Assembly: GCA_020717885.1 (NCBI GenBank)
Contig: DYDN01000014.1
Coordinates: forward strand, 1-14,434
Length of the DNA: 14,434 bases
Source of the DNA: Candidatus Forterrea sp.
Lineage (GTDB): Archaea; Iainarchaeota; Iainarchaeia; Iainarchaeales; JAAZKV01
Direction of reading: 5' to 3'
Under the pieces are notes generated by a model. That model saw only the letters and a program-made list of their open reading frames with translations, ran no database searches and had not been told where the DNA came from. Both the position numbers and the translations under genes were made by a program. Shown piece by piece: positions 5,926-12,567 of this stretch; the first letter of the stretch is position 1, and each line of letters starts with the position of its first letter.

Positions 5926-7371
5926 ATGCCTTCTTTGAATGATAAAGTAAAGGAGCTTAGTGATATTGAGCGTAAGCTCCTTTTAGCGCTTTCTAAAGAA
6001 TCCGCCCCATTAGAGGATGCCTCAATTTCTTCTGGCGTTCCAATTGACTCAGTTCGAAGAGCAAGCGCTTGGTTAAATGAAAAGGGTTTTGCAATAGTTT
6101 CTGAAAAAGAAACAGAGTCTCTTGTTCTTACTGCAGATGGTGAAAAAGCTCTTGAAAAAGGAATGCCTGAAAATGTTTTGCTTGAAACACTTTCCCGTCT
6201 TGGGGGCAAATCAACTTTTGTGGAACTTGAAAAAGAATCATGTCTTTCAAAGCAGGAGTTCATGGCGGCTCTTGGGATAAATAAGCGTAAAGCATTTGTT
6301 GTGATAATGCAGGGCTCAATATCAGAAACAGGTGTAGCAAAGCAGGAAGACTTCTCCGAACAGAATTTTTTGCGTGATATTGTTGACAAAAAGAAAGTTT
6401 CCGATGAACTTTCACTTGAATTACTAAAACGCGGTCTTGTTGAGAGGCGCAAAACCACCGCAAGAACAATAAAAATTTCTCCGCAAGGAGAGGACGCAAA
6501 AGAGTTGCTTTCAAAAGAGAATATTTCAAGAGCATTTGATGTTAGTGCGCCAGTTCCTGAGATTTTCGCGGGAAAAAAAGCCCCATACATTCAATTCCTT
6601 CAACAAATTCGCTCAAAATTAGTTTCACTTGGGTTTAAGGAAATGGATACAAAATTAATTGTTACCGAGTTCTATAATTTTGATGTTTTGTTCCAGCCCC
6701 AGAACCACCCTGCGCGCTCGTGGACTGATACTTATCAGTTAAAGAATCCAAAGAAAGGAGCACTCCCGGAAAAAAAATATGTTGATGCGATTAAAGCGGC
6801 TCACGAGAATGGGGGGAAAGCAAAGAGTAAGGGTTGGGGCTATGATTGGAGTTTTGATATTGCTTCAAGATTAATGCCTTCTGCTCACGGGACCGCTCAC
6901 TCCGCTCGCCAATTAATTAAGGGAGTAGAGCTGCCAAGAAAATATTTTGCAATTGCGAGGTGCTTTCGCCCTGATGTTCTTGATGCGACACATTTAATTG
7001 AATTTAATCAGATGGAAGGATTTATTGTTGGCGAGGAGTTGAATTTTCGTCATCTTTTAGGAATGTTAAAAGATTTCGCGATTGAAGTAGCGGGGGCGGA
7101 GAAAGTAAAATTCTTCCCTGATTATTATCCATTCACCGAGCCAAGTGTTCAATTGAGCGCAAAGCATCCTGAGTTGGGTTGGATTGAGTTCGCGGGAGCG
7201 GGGATGTTTCGTCCCGAGATGCTTGAGAATTTAGGAATTAAGGGGGAAGCAATTGCTTGGGGAATGGGAATTGATAGACTTGCAATGTTTAAACTCGGAA
7301 TAAAGGATATTAGATATTTATTCAGCGAAGATTTAGGTTATTTAAGAAATGCAAAAGGGGTTTTGCTTTAA
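5926..7371 (+). CDS. pheS: Phenylalanine--tRNA ligase alpha subunit
   Basis: This 481-residue protein is the catalytic subunit of the alpha2-beta2 PheRS that charges tRNA-Phe. Residues 1 to about 200 contain the helix-rich winged-helix repeats typical of archaeal and eukaryotic alpha subunits (tRNA-binding region). The class II core follows. F360-N361-Q362-M363-E364-G365 belongs to motif 2 and G446-M447-G448-I449-D450-R451 is motif 3 with its invariant arginine. The usual RTHTT(x)xSxR substrate segment reads S-A-H321-G-T-A-H-S-A-R328 here, keeping the histidine but changing neighbouring residues. The AGAGMFRPEML segment is as expected for the family. Length fits archaeal PheS. It is followed 16 bases later by pheT, forming the classic operon. 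Confidence 0.95.
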   Translation: MPSLNDKVKELSDIERKLLLALSKESAPLEDASISSGVPIDSVRRASAWLNEKGFAIVSEKETESLVLTADGEKALEKGMPENVLLETLSRLGGKSTFVELEKESCLSKQEFMAALGINKRKAFVVIMQGSISETGVAKQEDFSEQNFLRDIVDKKKVSDELSLELLKRGLVERRKTTARTIKISPQGEDAKELLSKENISRAFDVSAPVPEIFAGKKAPYIQFLQQIRSKLVSLGFKEMDTKLIVTEFYNFDVLFQPQNHPARSWTDTYQLKNPKKGALPEKKYVDAIKAAHENGGKAKSKGWGYDWSFDIASRLMPSAHGTAHSARQLIKGVELPRKYFAIARCFRPDVLDATHLIEFNQMEGFIVGEELNFRHLLGMLKDFAIEVAGAEKVKFFPDYYPFTEPSVQLSAKHPELGWIEFAGAGMFRPEMLENLGIKGEAIAWGMGIDRLAMFKLGIKDIRYLFSEDLGYLRNAKGVLL

Positions 7372-7387
7372 TTCTTGTGTGATGATT

Positions 7388-9049
7388 ATGCCTAACTTGG
7401 AAGTATCAAAAAAAGATTTGGAGTTGCTCCTTGGCAAGAAGTTTGCAGGACGCGAGGATCTTGAGGGTGCGCTTGAGTATGTAAAAGGAGAGATTGATTC
7501 GCTTGAAGGGGATGCGCTAAAAATTGATTGCAAGGAAACAAATCGTCCGGATTTGTGGAGTGCTGAAGGAATTGCGCGTGATTTGAAAGCAAGAACCGGA
7601 AAAGAAAAAGGAATTAAAGAATATACCGTTCAGCGAAGCAAAGTTGATGTTTTTGTTCATGAGAATTTGGAGAAAGTTCGCCCATTAATTGCGTGCGCGG
7701 TTGTTAAGGATGTAAAAATTACTGAGGAACTTTTAAAGCAAATGATTCAGTTGCAGGAGAAAGTTGGAGAGAATTATGGGCGCAAGCGCAAAGAACTGGG
7801 AATTGGTTTGTATGATTTTGATATAATGAAACCCCCAGTATACTACAAGGGGTTCAAAGATAATGAAATTGAATTCATTCCGCTTGAATGGAAGGTTCCA
7901 ATGCGCCCAAGTGAAATTCTCTCGCAGCATGAAAAGGGAAAACAATACAAGCACTTACTCGAAGGTTCAAACCTTTTCCCAATTGTAATTGACTCAAATA
8001 AGACAGTTGCCTCAATGCCCCCAATTATTAATTCACAAACCACTGGTAAAGTAACAGAGAAAACAAAGAATTTGTTTATTGAGGTTACTGGTTTTAAGTG
8101 GGAAACCGTTGAAACCGCGCTCGAGGTAATTTGCATGGCGCTTGCTGATAGACGCGGAAAGATTTTCTCCTGTCGCACTCATTTCCCGAGTGCAAAAAAG
8201 CCATATCCCGCAAAAACCCTTTACACTCCGGTGTTCGCAACAGAGAAAATGTCTTTTGATAAAGAAATTGTGAATAAAAAAACCGGTCTTGGGTTTAAAG
8301 ATAAAGAAATAATTGATTTACTCGGGCGCGCAAGATATAACGCTGTAATTAAGGGCTCAAAGCTCACAGTTGAGTATCCAACATACCGGACAGATATTTT
8401 GCAGGCTGTTGATGTTATTGAGGATTTATTGATTTCATATGGCTTCAACAATATTGCTCCGCAAAAAATTGAGATGAATGTTCTTGGTTCGGAGCTAAAA
8501 GAATCTAAGTATACTGATTTTGTCAGAGAAGGGGCGATTGGTATTGCCTTGCAGGAAGTAATGACATTTAATTTGTCCTCAAAATTAGTGCAGGGAGTAA
8601 ATATGCGACTTGCAAATGATTCTTTTGTTGAAATAGCAAATCCTGTTTCAATTAATTTTGAAGTACTGCGAAAACGCCTTGCTCCCCAGCTCCTTGATTT
8701 CTTTTCAAAGAATAAGGGGCAGTCATTCCCTCAAAGGATTTTTGAGATAGGAACCTGCTTAACCCTTGATGATAAGGCTGAGCAGGGTGTTCGCCAATCA
8801 ACAAATATTTGCGTTGCGCTTACTCACTCAAATGTTAATTTCACAGAAGCGAAATCCTTCTTAGCAACACTTTGCAAGTATATGGGGGCAGAACTTGAGG
8901 TGAAAAAGAAAGTTTTCCCTTTCCTTGGCGAAAATAGCGCGGAGATTACAGTGAATGGGAAGAAAGGCTTCCTTGGCGAAGTAAGTCCAGGAGTAGTTGA
9001 AGCATTTGGGCTAAGAAAGCCAGTTGCGCTGTTTGAGTTTGAACTTTAA
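7388..9049 (+). CDS. pheT: Phenylalanine--tRNA ligase beta subunit
   Basis: This 553-residue beta subunit of PheRS provides tRNA recognition and editing of mischarged Tyr-tRNA-Phe. The N-terminal region (DCKETNRPDLWSAEGIARDL, near residues 47-66) is a conserved family landmark. A B3/4-type editing domain follows over about 90-240 and includes RKRKELGIGLYDFD. Next come a B5-like domain and a catalytic-like core ending VALFEFEL. The length of about 550 fits the archaeal form, which lacks the bacterial EMAP and anticodon-binding extensions. ATG 7388 is chosen because GTGAT lies four bases upstream; the in-frame ATGs at 7349 and 7382 would overlap pheS or the ribosome-binding site. Translation probably follows pheS on one mRNA. 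Confidence 0.95.
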   Translation: MPNLEVSKKDLELLLGKKFAGREDLEGALEYVKGEIDSLEGDALKIDCKETNRPDLWSAEGIARDLKARTGKEKGIKEYTVQRSKVDVFVHENLEKVRPLIACAVVKDVKITEELLKQMIQLQEKVGENYGRKRKELGIGLYDFDIMKPPVYYKGFKDNEIEFIPLEWKVPMRPSEILSQHEKGKQYKHLLEGSNLFPIVIDSNKTVASMPPIINSQTTGKVTEKTKNLFIEVTGFKWETVETALEVICMALADRRGKIFSCRTHFPSAKKPYPAKTLYTPVFATEKMSFDKEIVNKKTGLGFKDKEIIDLLGRARYNAVIKGSKLTVEYPTYRTDILQAVDVIEDLLISYGFNNIAPQKIEMNVLGSELKESKYTDFVREGAIGIALQEVMTFNLSSKLVQGVNMRLANDSFVEIANPVSINFEVLRKRLAPQLLDFFSKNKGQSFPQRIFEIGTCLTLDDKAEQGVRQSTNICVALTHSNVNFTEAKSFLATLCKYMGAELEVKKKVFPFLGENSAEITVNGKKGFLGEVSPGVVEAFGLRKPVALFEFEL

Positions 9050-9669
9050 TTTATTCTTTTTTTTTTATTAGTCTTCTTCAATTGCCTTGCAATAAAGTAA
9101 ATACAAAAAAGGACTATTGCAATAATAATCAACACATCAAGCACTTGTGTGTAAGCAAGTATTGTTTCCCAGTTTTGCTCAAGTGTCATTCCAACATAGA
9201 TTAAGAATCCATTCCACATTGCTCCGCCGATTGCAGTGTATAAAATAAATGTTCTTCTTGGCATTTTTGCAATTCCTGCAGGGATTGAGATTAGGTGCCT
9301 TACAACAGGAATAAATCTACAGATAAAAATTGTTTTTTGTCCGTGCGACTCAAACCATTTTTCCGCAAGTCGTATTTCCTCTTTTTTAATAAAGAATTTT
9401 TTTCCAAATCTCTCAAAGAATTTTTCCCCAAGTATTTTTCCAATATAATATGAGATTAGGGAGCCAATTATTGTTCCAGTTGTAGATATTATAAGTACAG
9501 TCCAAAAATCCATTTGTCCGAGTGCAACTAAATATCCCGCAAAGGGCAGTACCGCTTCACTTGGCACTGGCAAGAAAGTGCTCTCCGCCGCCATTAGCAC
9601 AAATACCCCAAAGTATCCAAGGGTTTGTATTATTGAGAGGAATGTTCCAAGCAAGAGTTCTGTAATCAT
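9046..9669 (-). CDS. DedA/VTT-family membrane protein
   Basis: This 207-residue polytopic membrane protein belongs to the DedA family, whose members are implicated in membrane homeostasis, proton-dependent transport and lipid flipping. Signature features are E29 and the segment ESTFLPVPSEAVLPFAG (29-45, with E38), the Gly-rich helix STTGTIIGSLISYYIG (62-77), and FICRFIPVVRHLISIPAG (115-132) with R118 and R124. G-G-A-M-W at 148-152 is also typical. A lysine-rich tail follows the last hydrophobic segment. ATG 9669 gives the usual N-terminus; its ribosome-binding site is weak. Its stop codon overlaps that of pheT on the other strand. The transported lipid or ion cannot be told from sequence. Confidence 0.92.
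   Translation of the reverse strand: MITELLLGTFLSIIQTLGYFGVFVLMAAESTFLPVPSEAVLPFAGYLVALGQMDFWTVLIISTTGTIIGSLISYYIGKILGEKFFERFGKKFFIKKEEIRLAEKWFESHGQKTIFICRFIPVVRHLISIPAGIAKMPRRTFILYTAIGGAMWNGFLIYVGMTLEQNWETILAYTQVLDVLIIIAIVLFCIYFIARQLKKTNKKKRIN
9057..9066 (+). terminator. Oligo-T terminator after pheT, inside the DedA 3' end
   Basis: Ten consecutive T residues lie eight bases after the pheT stop codon. T-tracts of this kind terminate archaeal transcription without a hairpin. On the opposite strand the same bases encode part of the lysine-rich C-terminus of the DedA protein, so the site is dual-use. Confidence 0.5.
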
Positions 9670-9745
9670 TTAATCATCTTTGTTTTGCTAATCATTTGAT
9701 TTATCCATTTTTGCCAGCTTTTCGTTTAGTGTCTTGTGTTTAGTA

Positions 9746-9758
9746 TAGTTTTTAACTC
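9746..9758 (+). promoter_or_regulatory. TATA box of the orc1/cdc6 gene (leaderless start)
   Basis: TAGTTTTTAACTC is centred about 26 bases before ATG 9778. There is no Shine-Dalgarno site between them, so the gene is likely leaderless. This supports ATG 9778 over the upstream in-frame GTG 9736, which lies ahead of the TATA box. Confidence 0.5.
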
Positions 9759-9777
9759 TTTTAGTGCTTTTTCTTTC

Positions 9778-10851
9778 ATGGCAAACATTTTCTCTTCTTC
9801 CTCAAGTGGCTCAATATTTCGGGATGAGCGTTTTCTTTACCCCGAGTTTGTGCCAGAGCGTCTGCCATTTAGGGATAAAGAGATTTCGGAGCTCGTGTTT
9901 TGCCTTAAACCCGCTTCTGAAGGTAAGCGTCCCACAAATGTATTTGTGTTTGGTAAGCCCGGGACAGGTAAAACAGTTTCGCTTAAATTTGTTTTAAGCG
10001 AGCTTGAAGAGTTCTCTGACAGAGCAAAGTGTTTGTACATTAATTGTTTTGAGTATTCCTCAAAGCAGGCGATTATTTCTAAGATAACAAATTCGCTGGG
10101 GTATGCCGTCGCATCCCGCGGGATTAGTTACGCGGAACTTTTTAGTAAGTTCGTTGCAGTCCTCCGTACAAAAAAAGTTCTTCCCGTAATTGTTTTTGAT
10201 GAGGCAGAGCAGTTATTAAAAAGTGAGGAAACAAAATCACTTCTCTATGATCTCGCCCGTCTTCCTGAACAGCAAAAACTCCCAATCGGACTTGCATTCA
10301 TTTCAAATGACAGTTTTTTTTTCTCTCAGATTGATGACCGAATACGTTCTTCTCTTCAGTGTTCAAGTATCCCGTTTGAACAGTACTCTCCTTCTGAGTT
10401 AAAAGAGATTTTGCGAGAAAGAGCAAAGTATGCGTTTAATGAGTTCGCTCTTGACGAGGATGTTGTTCCGCTTTGCGCGGCTCATGCAGCAAAACTTGGG
10501 GGGGATGCGAGAGTTGCGGTTGAAGTTCTTCTAAAAGCCGGTCGCCTCGCGGCAAGAGAAGGGGCAAAAAAAGTTTTAGTGAAGCATGTTCGTGCTTCTT
10601 TTATGCAAGAGAAACCAGTGAAGGTTGAAGTTACCTCAAATCTTTCAGAGCAGGAGCAATCAATTCTTGATTTGCTTAAGAAAAAGAAATCCCTGGATTC
10701 GGGTGCTGTTTATATTGCCTTAAAAGACAAATTTGCGGAGAGAACTCTTCGCTCTGCCCTTAGTTCTCTTGAGGAAAAGAAATTAATTGTCTCTGATAAG
10801 GAGATTAAGGGGCGAGGATTCACACGGGTAGTAAAATTAGCCTTGTCATAA
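9778..10851 (+). CDS. cdc6: Orc1/Cdc6-family replication initiator (AAA+ ATPase)
   Basis: This 357-residue protein binds origins and loads the MCM helicase in archaea. A serine-rich N-terminus (IFSSSSSG) is followed by the family entry segment LPFRDKEI. Walker A GKPGTGKT is at 59-66 and Walker B VIVFDEAEQ has D141-E142. Sensor 1 is FISND with the downstream IDDRIRSSL, and sensor 2 is GGDARVAVEVLLKAGRLA. The C-terminal ~75 residues form the winged-helix DNA-binding domain, with the wing motif GRGFTR just before the end. All ATPase elements are present, so it should be active. The start is ATG 9778. No origin-recognition-box repeats are obvious in the 108-base gaps on either side, so an origin is not demonstrated here. 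Confidence 0.93.
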   Translation: MANIFSSSSSGSIFRDERFLYPEFVPERLPFRDKEISELVFCLKPASEGKRPTNVFVFGKPGTGKTVSLKFVLSELEEFSDRAKCLYINCFEYSSKQAIISKITNSLGYAVASRGISYAELFSKFVAVLRTKKVLPVIVFDEAEQLLKSEETKSLLYDLARLPEQQKLPIGLAFISNDSFFFSQIDDRIRSSLQCSSIPFEQYSPSELKEILRERAKYAFNEFALDEDVVPLCAAHAAKLGGDARVAVEVLLKAGRLAAREGAKKVLVKHVRASFMQEKPVKVEVTSNLSEQEQSILDLLKKKKSLDSGAVYIALKDKFAERTLRSALSSLEEKKLIVSDKEIKGRGFTRVVKLALS

Positions 10852-10910
10852 AGTCCACCAAAACCCTAAAATAACCCTCTTTAATTAACTCTTTCCGGTT
10901 AAGAAAGAAA

Positions 10911-10923
10911 CCTTTTTATTTTG
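10911..10923 (+). promoter_or_regulatory. TATA box of the basic-protein operon
   Basis: CCTTTTTATTTTG is a good TATA box. A start near 10942 would leave a leader of about 18 bases that includes GGTGG (10950-10954), five bases before GTG 10960. Upstream, 10852-10910 is AT-rich with CTTTC...GAAAG mini-arms but no clear operator. Confidence 0.5.
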
Positions 10924-10959
10924 GTCCAAGGGTAATATTTGTAGTGGTTGGTGGTTTTC

Positions 10960-11781
10960 GTGGTTAAATCAAAGACAGTTGATAAGAAGATTAGTGCTTC
11001 AAGAAAAGTTATGCGAAAAGAGCTTAAGAGAGTAAAAAAGAAGAGTGTTGCGCAAGGGTCCGAGATAGCAAAACTACGAATCGAAGTTGAAAAGCTGAAG
11101 AAAAAGAAAGCTAAGAGTGGCCACATCTCAGAATACAATTTTTTCATTAAGAAACAAATTCTTTCAGGATTAACTTTCACTCAAGCCGCAAGGCAGTGGG
11201 GAAAGTACAAGGCTCTTCAGAATAAAAACAAACGAAGACCAAGTGCCTACAACCAGTTCATTGGTTCACAGATGCGCCTTGGAAAAACTTTCCTCCAAGC
11301 AGTTGCGCTTTGGAAACTTGCAAAAGCTGGTAAGCTTGGAAAGAAAGGAAGCACAAAAACCATTACCAAAACTGTTGTTAGAAGAATTAAATCAAAACCA
11401 ACAATCAAGTACCGAACAAAAACAAAAACTGTTGTTCGTAGAATTAAATCAAAGCCAAGGCCTTTACAGAGAACAAGAAAAGTTACTCGTATTGTGCGTG
11501 CAGGCAGCCCGGGTTTTAATGCCTCTGAATTCAAAAGAGTTATTGAGTCCTCAAGTATCTCAAAATCAGATTTGAGGAATGCGATGAATCCTGATGATGA
11601 GGAAATTGCTTTCAAGATGGTTGAAACATATTTCAAGGAAATTGCGCGCCTTGGGTTTAAGCGCCAGCTCTCCTTGGACGAAATAATTAATGCGTACTTC
11701 TACGCTCTCGCAAGAGTAAAAAGAAAAGGAATTGAGGAAGTGGAAGTAATGCGGGCAGTAAAAGAAGCGGAGAGAAAGTAG
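10960..11781 (+). CDS. Lysine/arginine-rich protein with tandem HMG/YABBY-like motifs; possible nucleic-acid-binding protein
   Basis: I do not recognise this 273-residue protein as a named family. In order: a charged helical region likely to form a coiled coil (about 18-52); two copies, 38 residues apart, of SxYNxF(I)...GxTFxQAxxxW (S57-Y59-N60-F62-G70-T72-F73-Q75-A76-W80 and S95-Y97-N98-F100-G108-T110-F111-Q113-A114-W118); a very basic linker (about 120-180) with KTVVRRIKSKP repeated exactly; and a C-terminal acidic/helical domain (about 211-273). The second copy, preceded by KRRPSAYNQF, resembles the start of HMG or YABBY boxes but is shorter. The C-terminal domain recurs at the start of the gene at 12230. 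GTG 10960 has GGTGG upstream. It leads a three-gene operon. DNA binding or compaction is inferred, not shown. Confidence 0.82.
   Translation: MVKSKTVDKKISASRKVMRKELKRVKKKSVAQGSEIAKLRIEVEKLKKKKAKSGHISEYNFFIKKQILSGLTFTQAARQWGKYKALQNKNKRRPSAYNQFIGSQMRLGKTFLQAVALWKLAKAGKLGKKGSTKTITKTVVRRIKSKPTIKYRTKTKTVVRRIKSKPRPLQRTRKVTRIVRAGSPGFNASEFKRVIESSSISKSDLRNAMNPDDEEIAFKMVETYFKEIARLGFKRQLSLDEIINAYFYALARVKRKGIEEVEVMRAVKEAERK
11368..11457 (+). repeat. 33-base direct repeat pair within the basic protein gene
   Basis: Copies at 11368-11400 and 11425-11457 match at 30 of 33 positions and are offset by 57 bases (19 codons). Both encode KTVVRRIKSKP. Of the three differences, two fall in one arginine codon (AGA versus CGT) and one in a lysine codon, so the protein repeat is kept while the DNA drifts, which suggests selection on the peptide. 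Confidence 0.75.
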
Positions 11782-11789
11782 GTATATTG

Positions 11790-12209
11790 ATGCCCGCGGT
11801 AAATAAGAAATATAATACTGGGGTAGTTAATGCTCGTAGAAGGTTGGAACAAATAATTCAAGTCAAAAAAGATTTGGATGGAATGAGTTGCTGGACAGCC
11901 ATTGTCAGCCCAAGGGACGTACTCATTGCCCAAGTAATGGCGGAGGCAAGGGCCGCAAGAATTAATCCAGAGAATCTTCCAGTTGAAATTAGAAATGCGA
12001 GTGCAGAGATTGTCGCAGAATTAGTTAAGCGAAAATCCTCAATTATTGGAAAGGAAAGAACAAAGAATGCTGTGCGTGCTGCAATAGTCAGAGGGTTGAA
12101 AGGGATGCGCCCAATCAAGGCCGGCAAAAATGTTGCTCGCATAGTTAATGCGCCAAAAAAGAAGTTTATGACGAATCCAATTGGATACAAAAGAAATGAG
12201 CAAAAATAA
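11790..12209 (+). CDS. Basic protein of unknown function, middle gene of the operon
   Basis: This 139-residue soluble protein has no signal peptide, membrane segment or familiar motif. The N-terminal ~30 residues and the C-terminal ~45 (GLKGMRPIKAGKNVARIVNA onward) are rich in Lys and Arg, while the middle (DLDGMSCWTAIVSPRDVLIA, then a run of alanine-rich helices) looks like a folded helical core. It shows no evident similarity to either flanking gene product. ATG 11790 is chosen; a TTG one codon upstream is in frame. AGGT at 11780-11783 supports the start. It begins eight bases after the first gene ends and precedes the third by 20 bases, so it is surely co-transcribed. A role with its neighbours in binding nucleic acid is a guess from charge and context. 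Confidence 0.8.
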   Translation: MPAVNKKYNTGVVNARRRLEQIIQVKKDLDGMSCWTAIVSPRDVLIAQVMAEARAARINPENLPVEIRNASAEIVAELVKRKSSIIGKERTKNAVRAAIVRGLKGMRPIKAGKNVARIVNAPKKKFMTNPIGYKRNEQK

Positions 12210-12229
12210 TTTTTAGGGAGTGATTTGGG

Positions 12230-12502
12230 ATGAATGATGAGGAAATAGCAATGAGGATTGTGCGCCTCTATTTCGAGGAGATTGCACGCTTGGGGTTTAA
12301 GAGGAGTCTTGACCTTGACCAGATGATTAACTCATACTTCTACACGCTCAAGAAACTAAAAGACAAGGACGCGATGAAGAATGCGACAGTAAAAGTGATT
12401 AAGGAAGAGAAAACAATTACCTCAAAAGAAATTCCAGAAGTAAAGACTTCAAGCGCACCTGTTGTGAAAGAAGTAACAACAACCACAACAACTGTTAAGT
12501 GA
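12230..12502 (+). CDS. Small protein sharing the C-terminal domain of the first operon gene
   Basis: This protein has 90 residues. Residues 2-44 align without gaps to residues 212-254 of the 10960 gene product, with 27 of 43 identical, including the common core EEIARLGFKR and the pattern LDxxINxYFYxL. The domain is helical, probably three helices, and could mediate pairing between the two proteins. The remaining half (46-90) is a low-complexity, Lys/Glu/Val/Thr tail ending in six threonines, probably disordered. ATG 12230 is preceded by GGGAGTGAT (12215-12223), a strong ribosome-binding site. The operon ends with a terminator 33 bases later. The domain is not one I can name. Confidence 0.82.
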   Translation: MNDEEIAMRIVRLYFEEIARLGFKRSLDLDQMINSYFYTLKKLKDKDAMKNATVKVIKEEKTITSKEIPEVKTSSAPVVKEVTTTTTTVK

Positions 12503-12534
12503 AATATTTCAGCAAAATTCAGAATTAGTTATTG

Positions 12535-12566
12535 GAAAGGCAAAAGTTACTTGCCTTTCATTTTTT
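12535..12566 (+). terminator. Hairpin plus T-run terminator of the three-gene operon
   Basis: GAAAGGCAA (12535-12543) and TTGCCTTTC (12551-12559) form a perfect 9-bp stem with a 7-base loop, followed by A and six Ts. On the minus strand no T-run follows, so it serves the plus-strand operon, ending it just before the convergent GTPase gene. Confidence 0.75.
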
Positions 12567-12567
12567 C

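Noticed and set aside
5898..6590. 230-residue open frame on the minus strand opposite pheS
   Set aside because: Serine/phenylalanine-rich composition typical of an antisense shadow; the plus strand encodes an unmistakable PheS here.
9670..9777. Possible replication origin beside orc1/cdc6
   Set aside because: I looked for origin-recognition-box-like repeats with G-runs and long dyads in both gaps flanking the gene and saw none; AT-rich sequence alone is not enough.
11243..11575. 110-residue frame within the basic-protein gene
   Set aside because: Alternate frame of a repetitive Lys/Arg-rich gene, with no start signal; the main frame has the tandem motifs and C-terminal domain.
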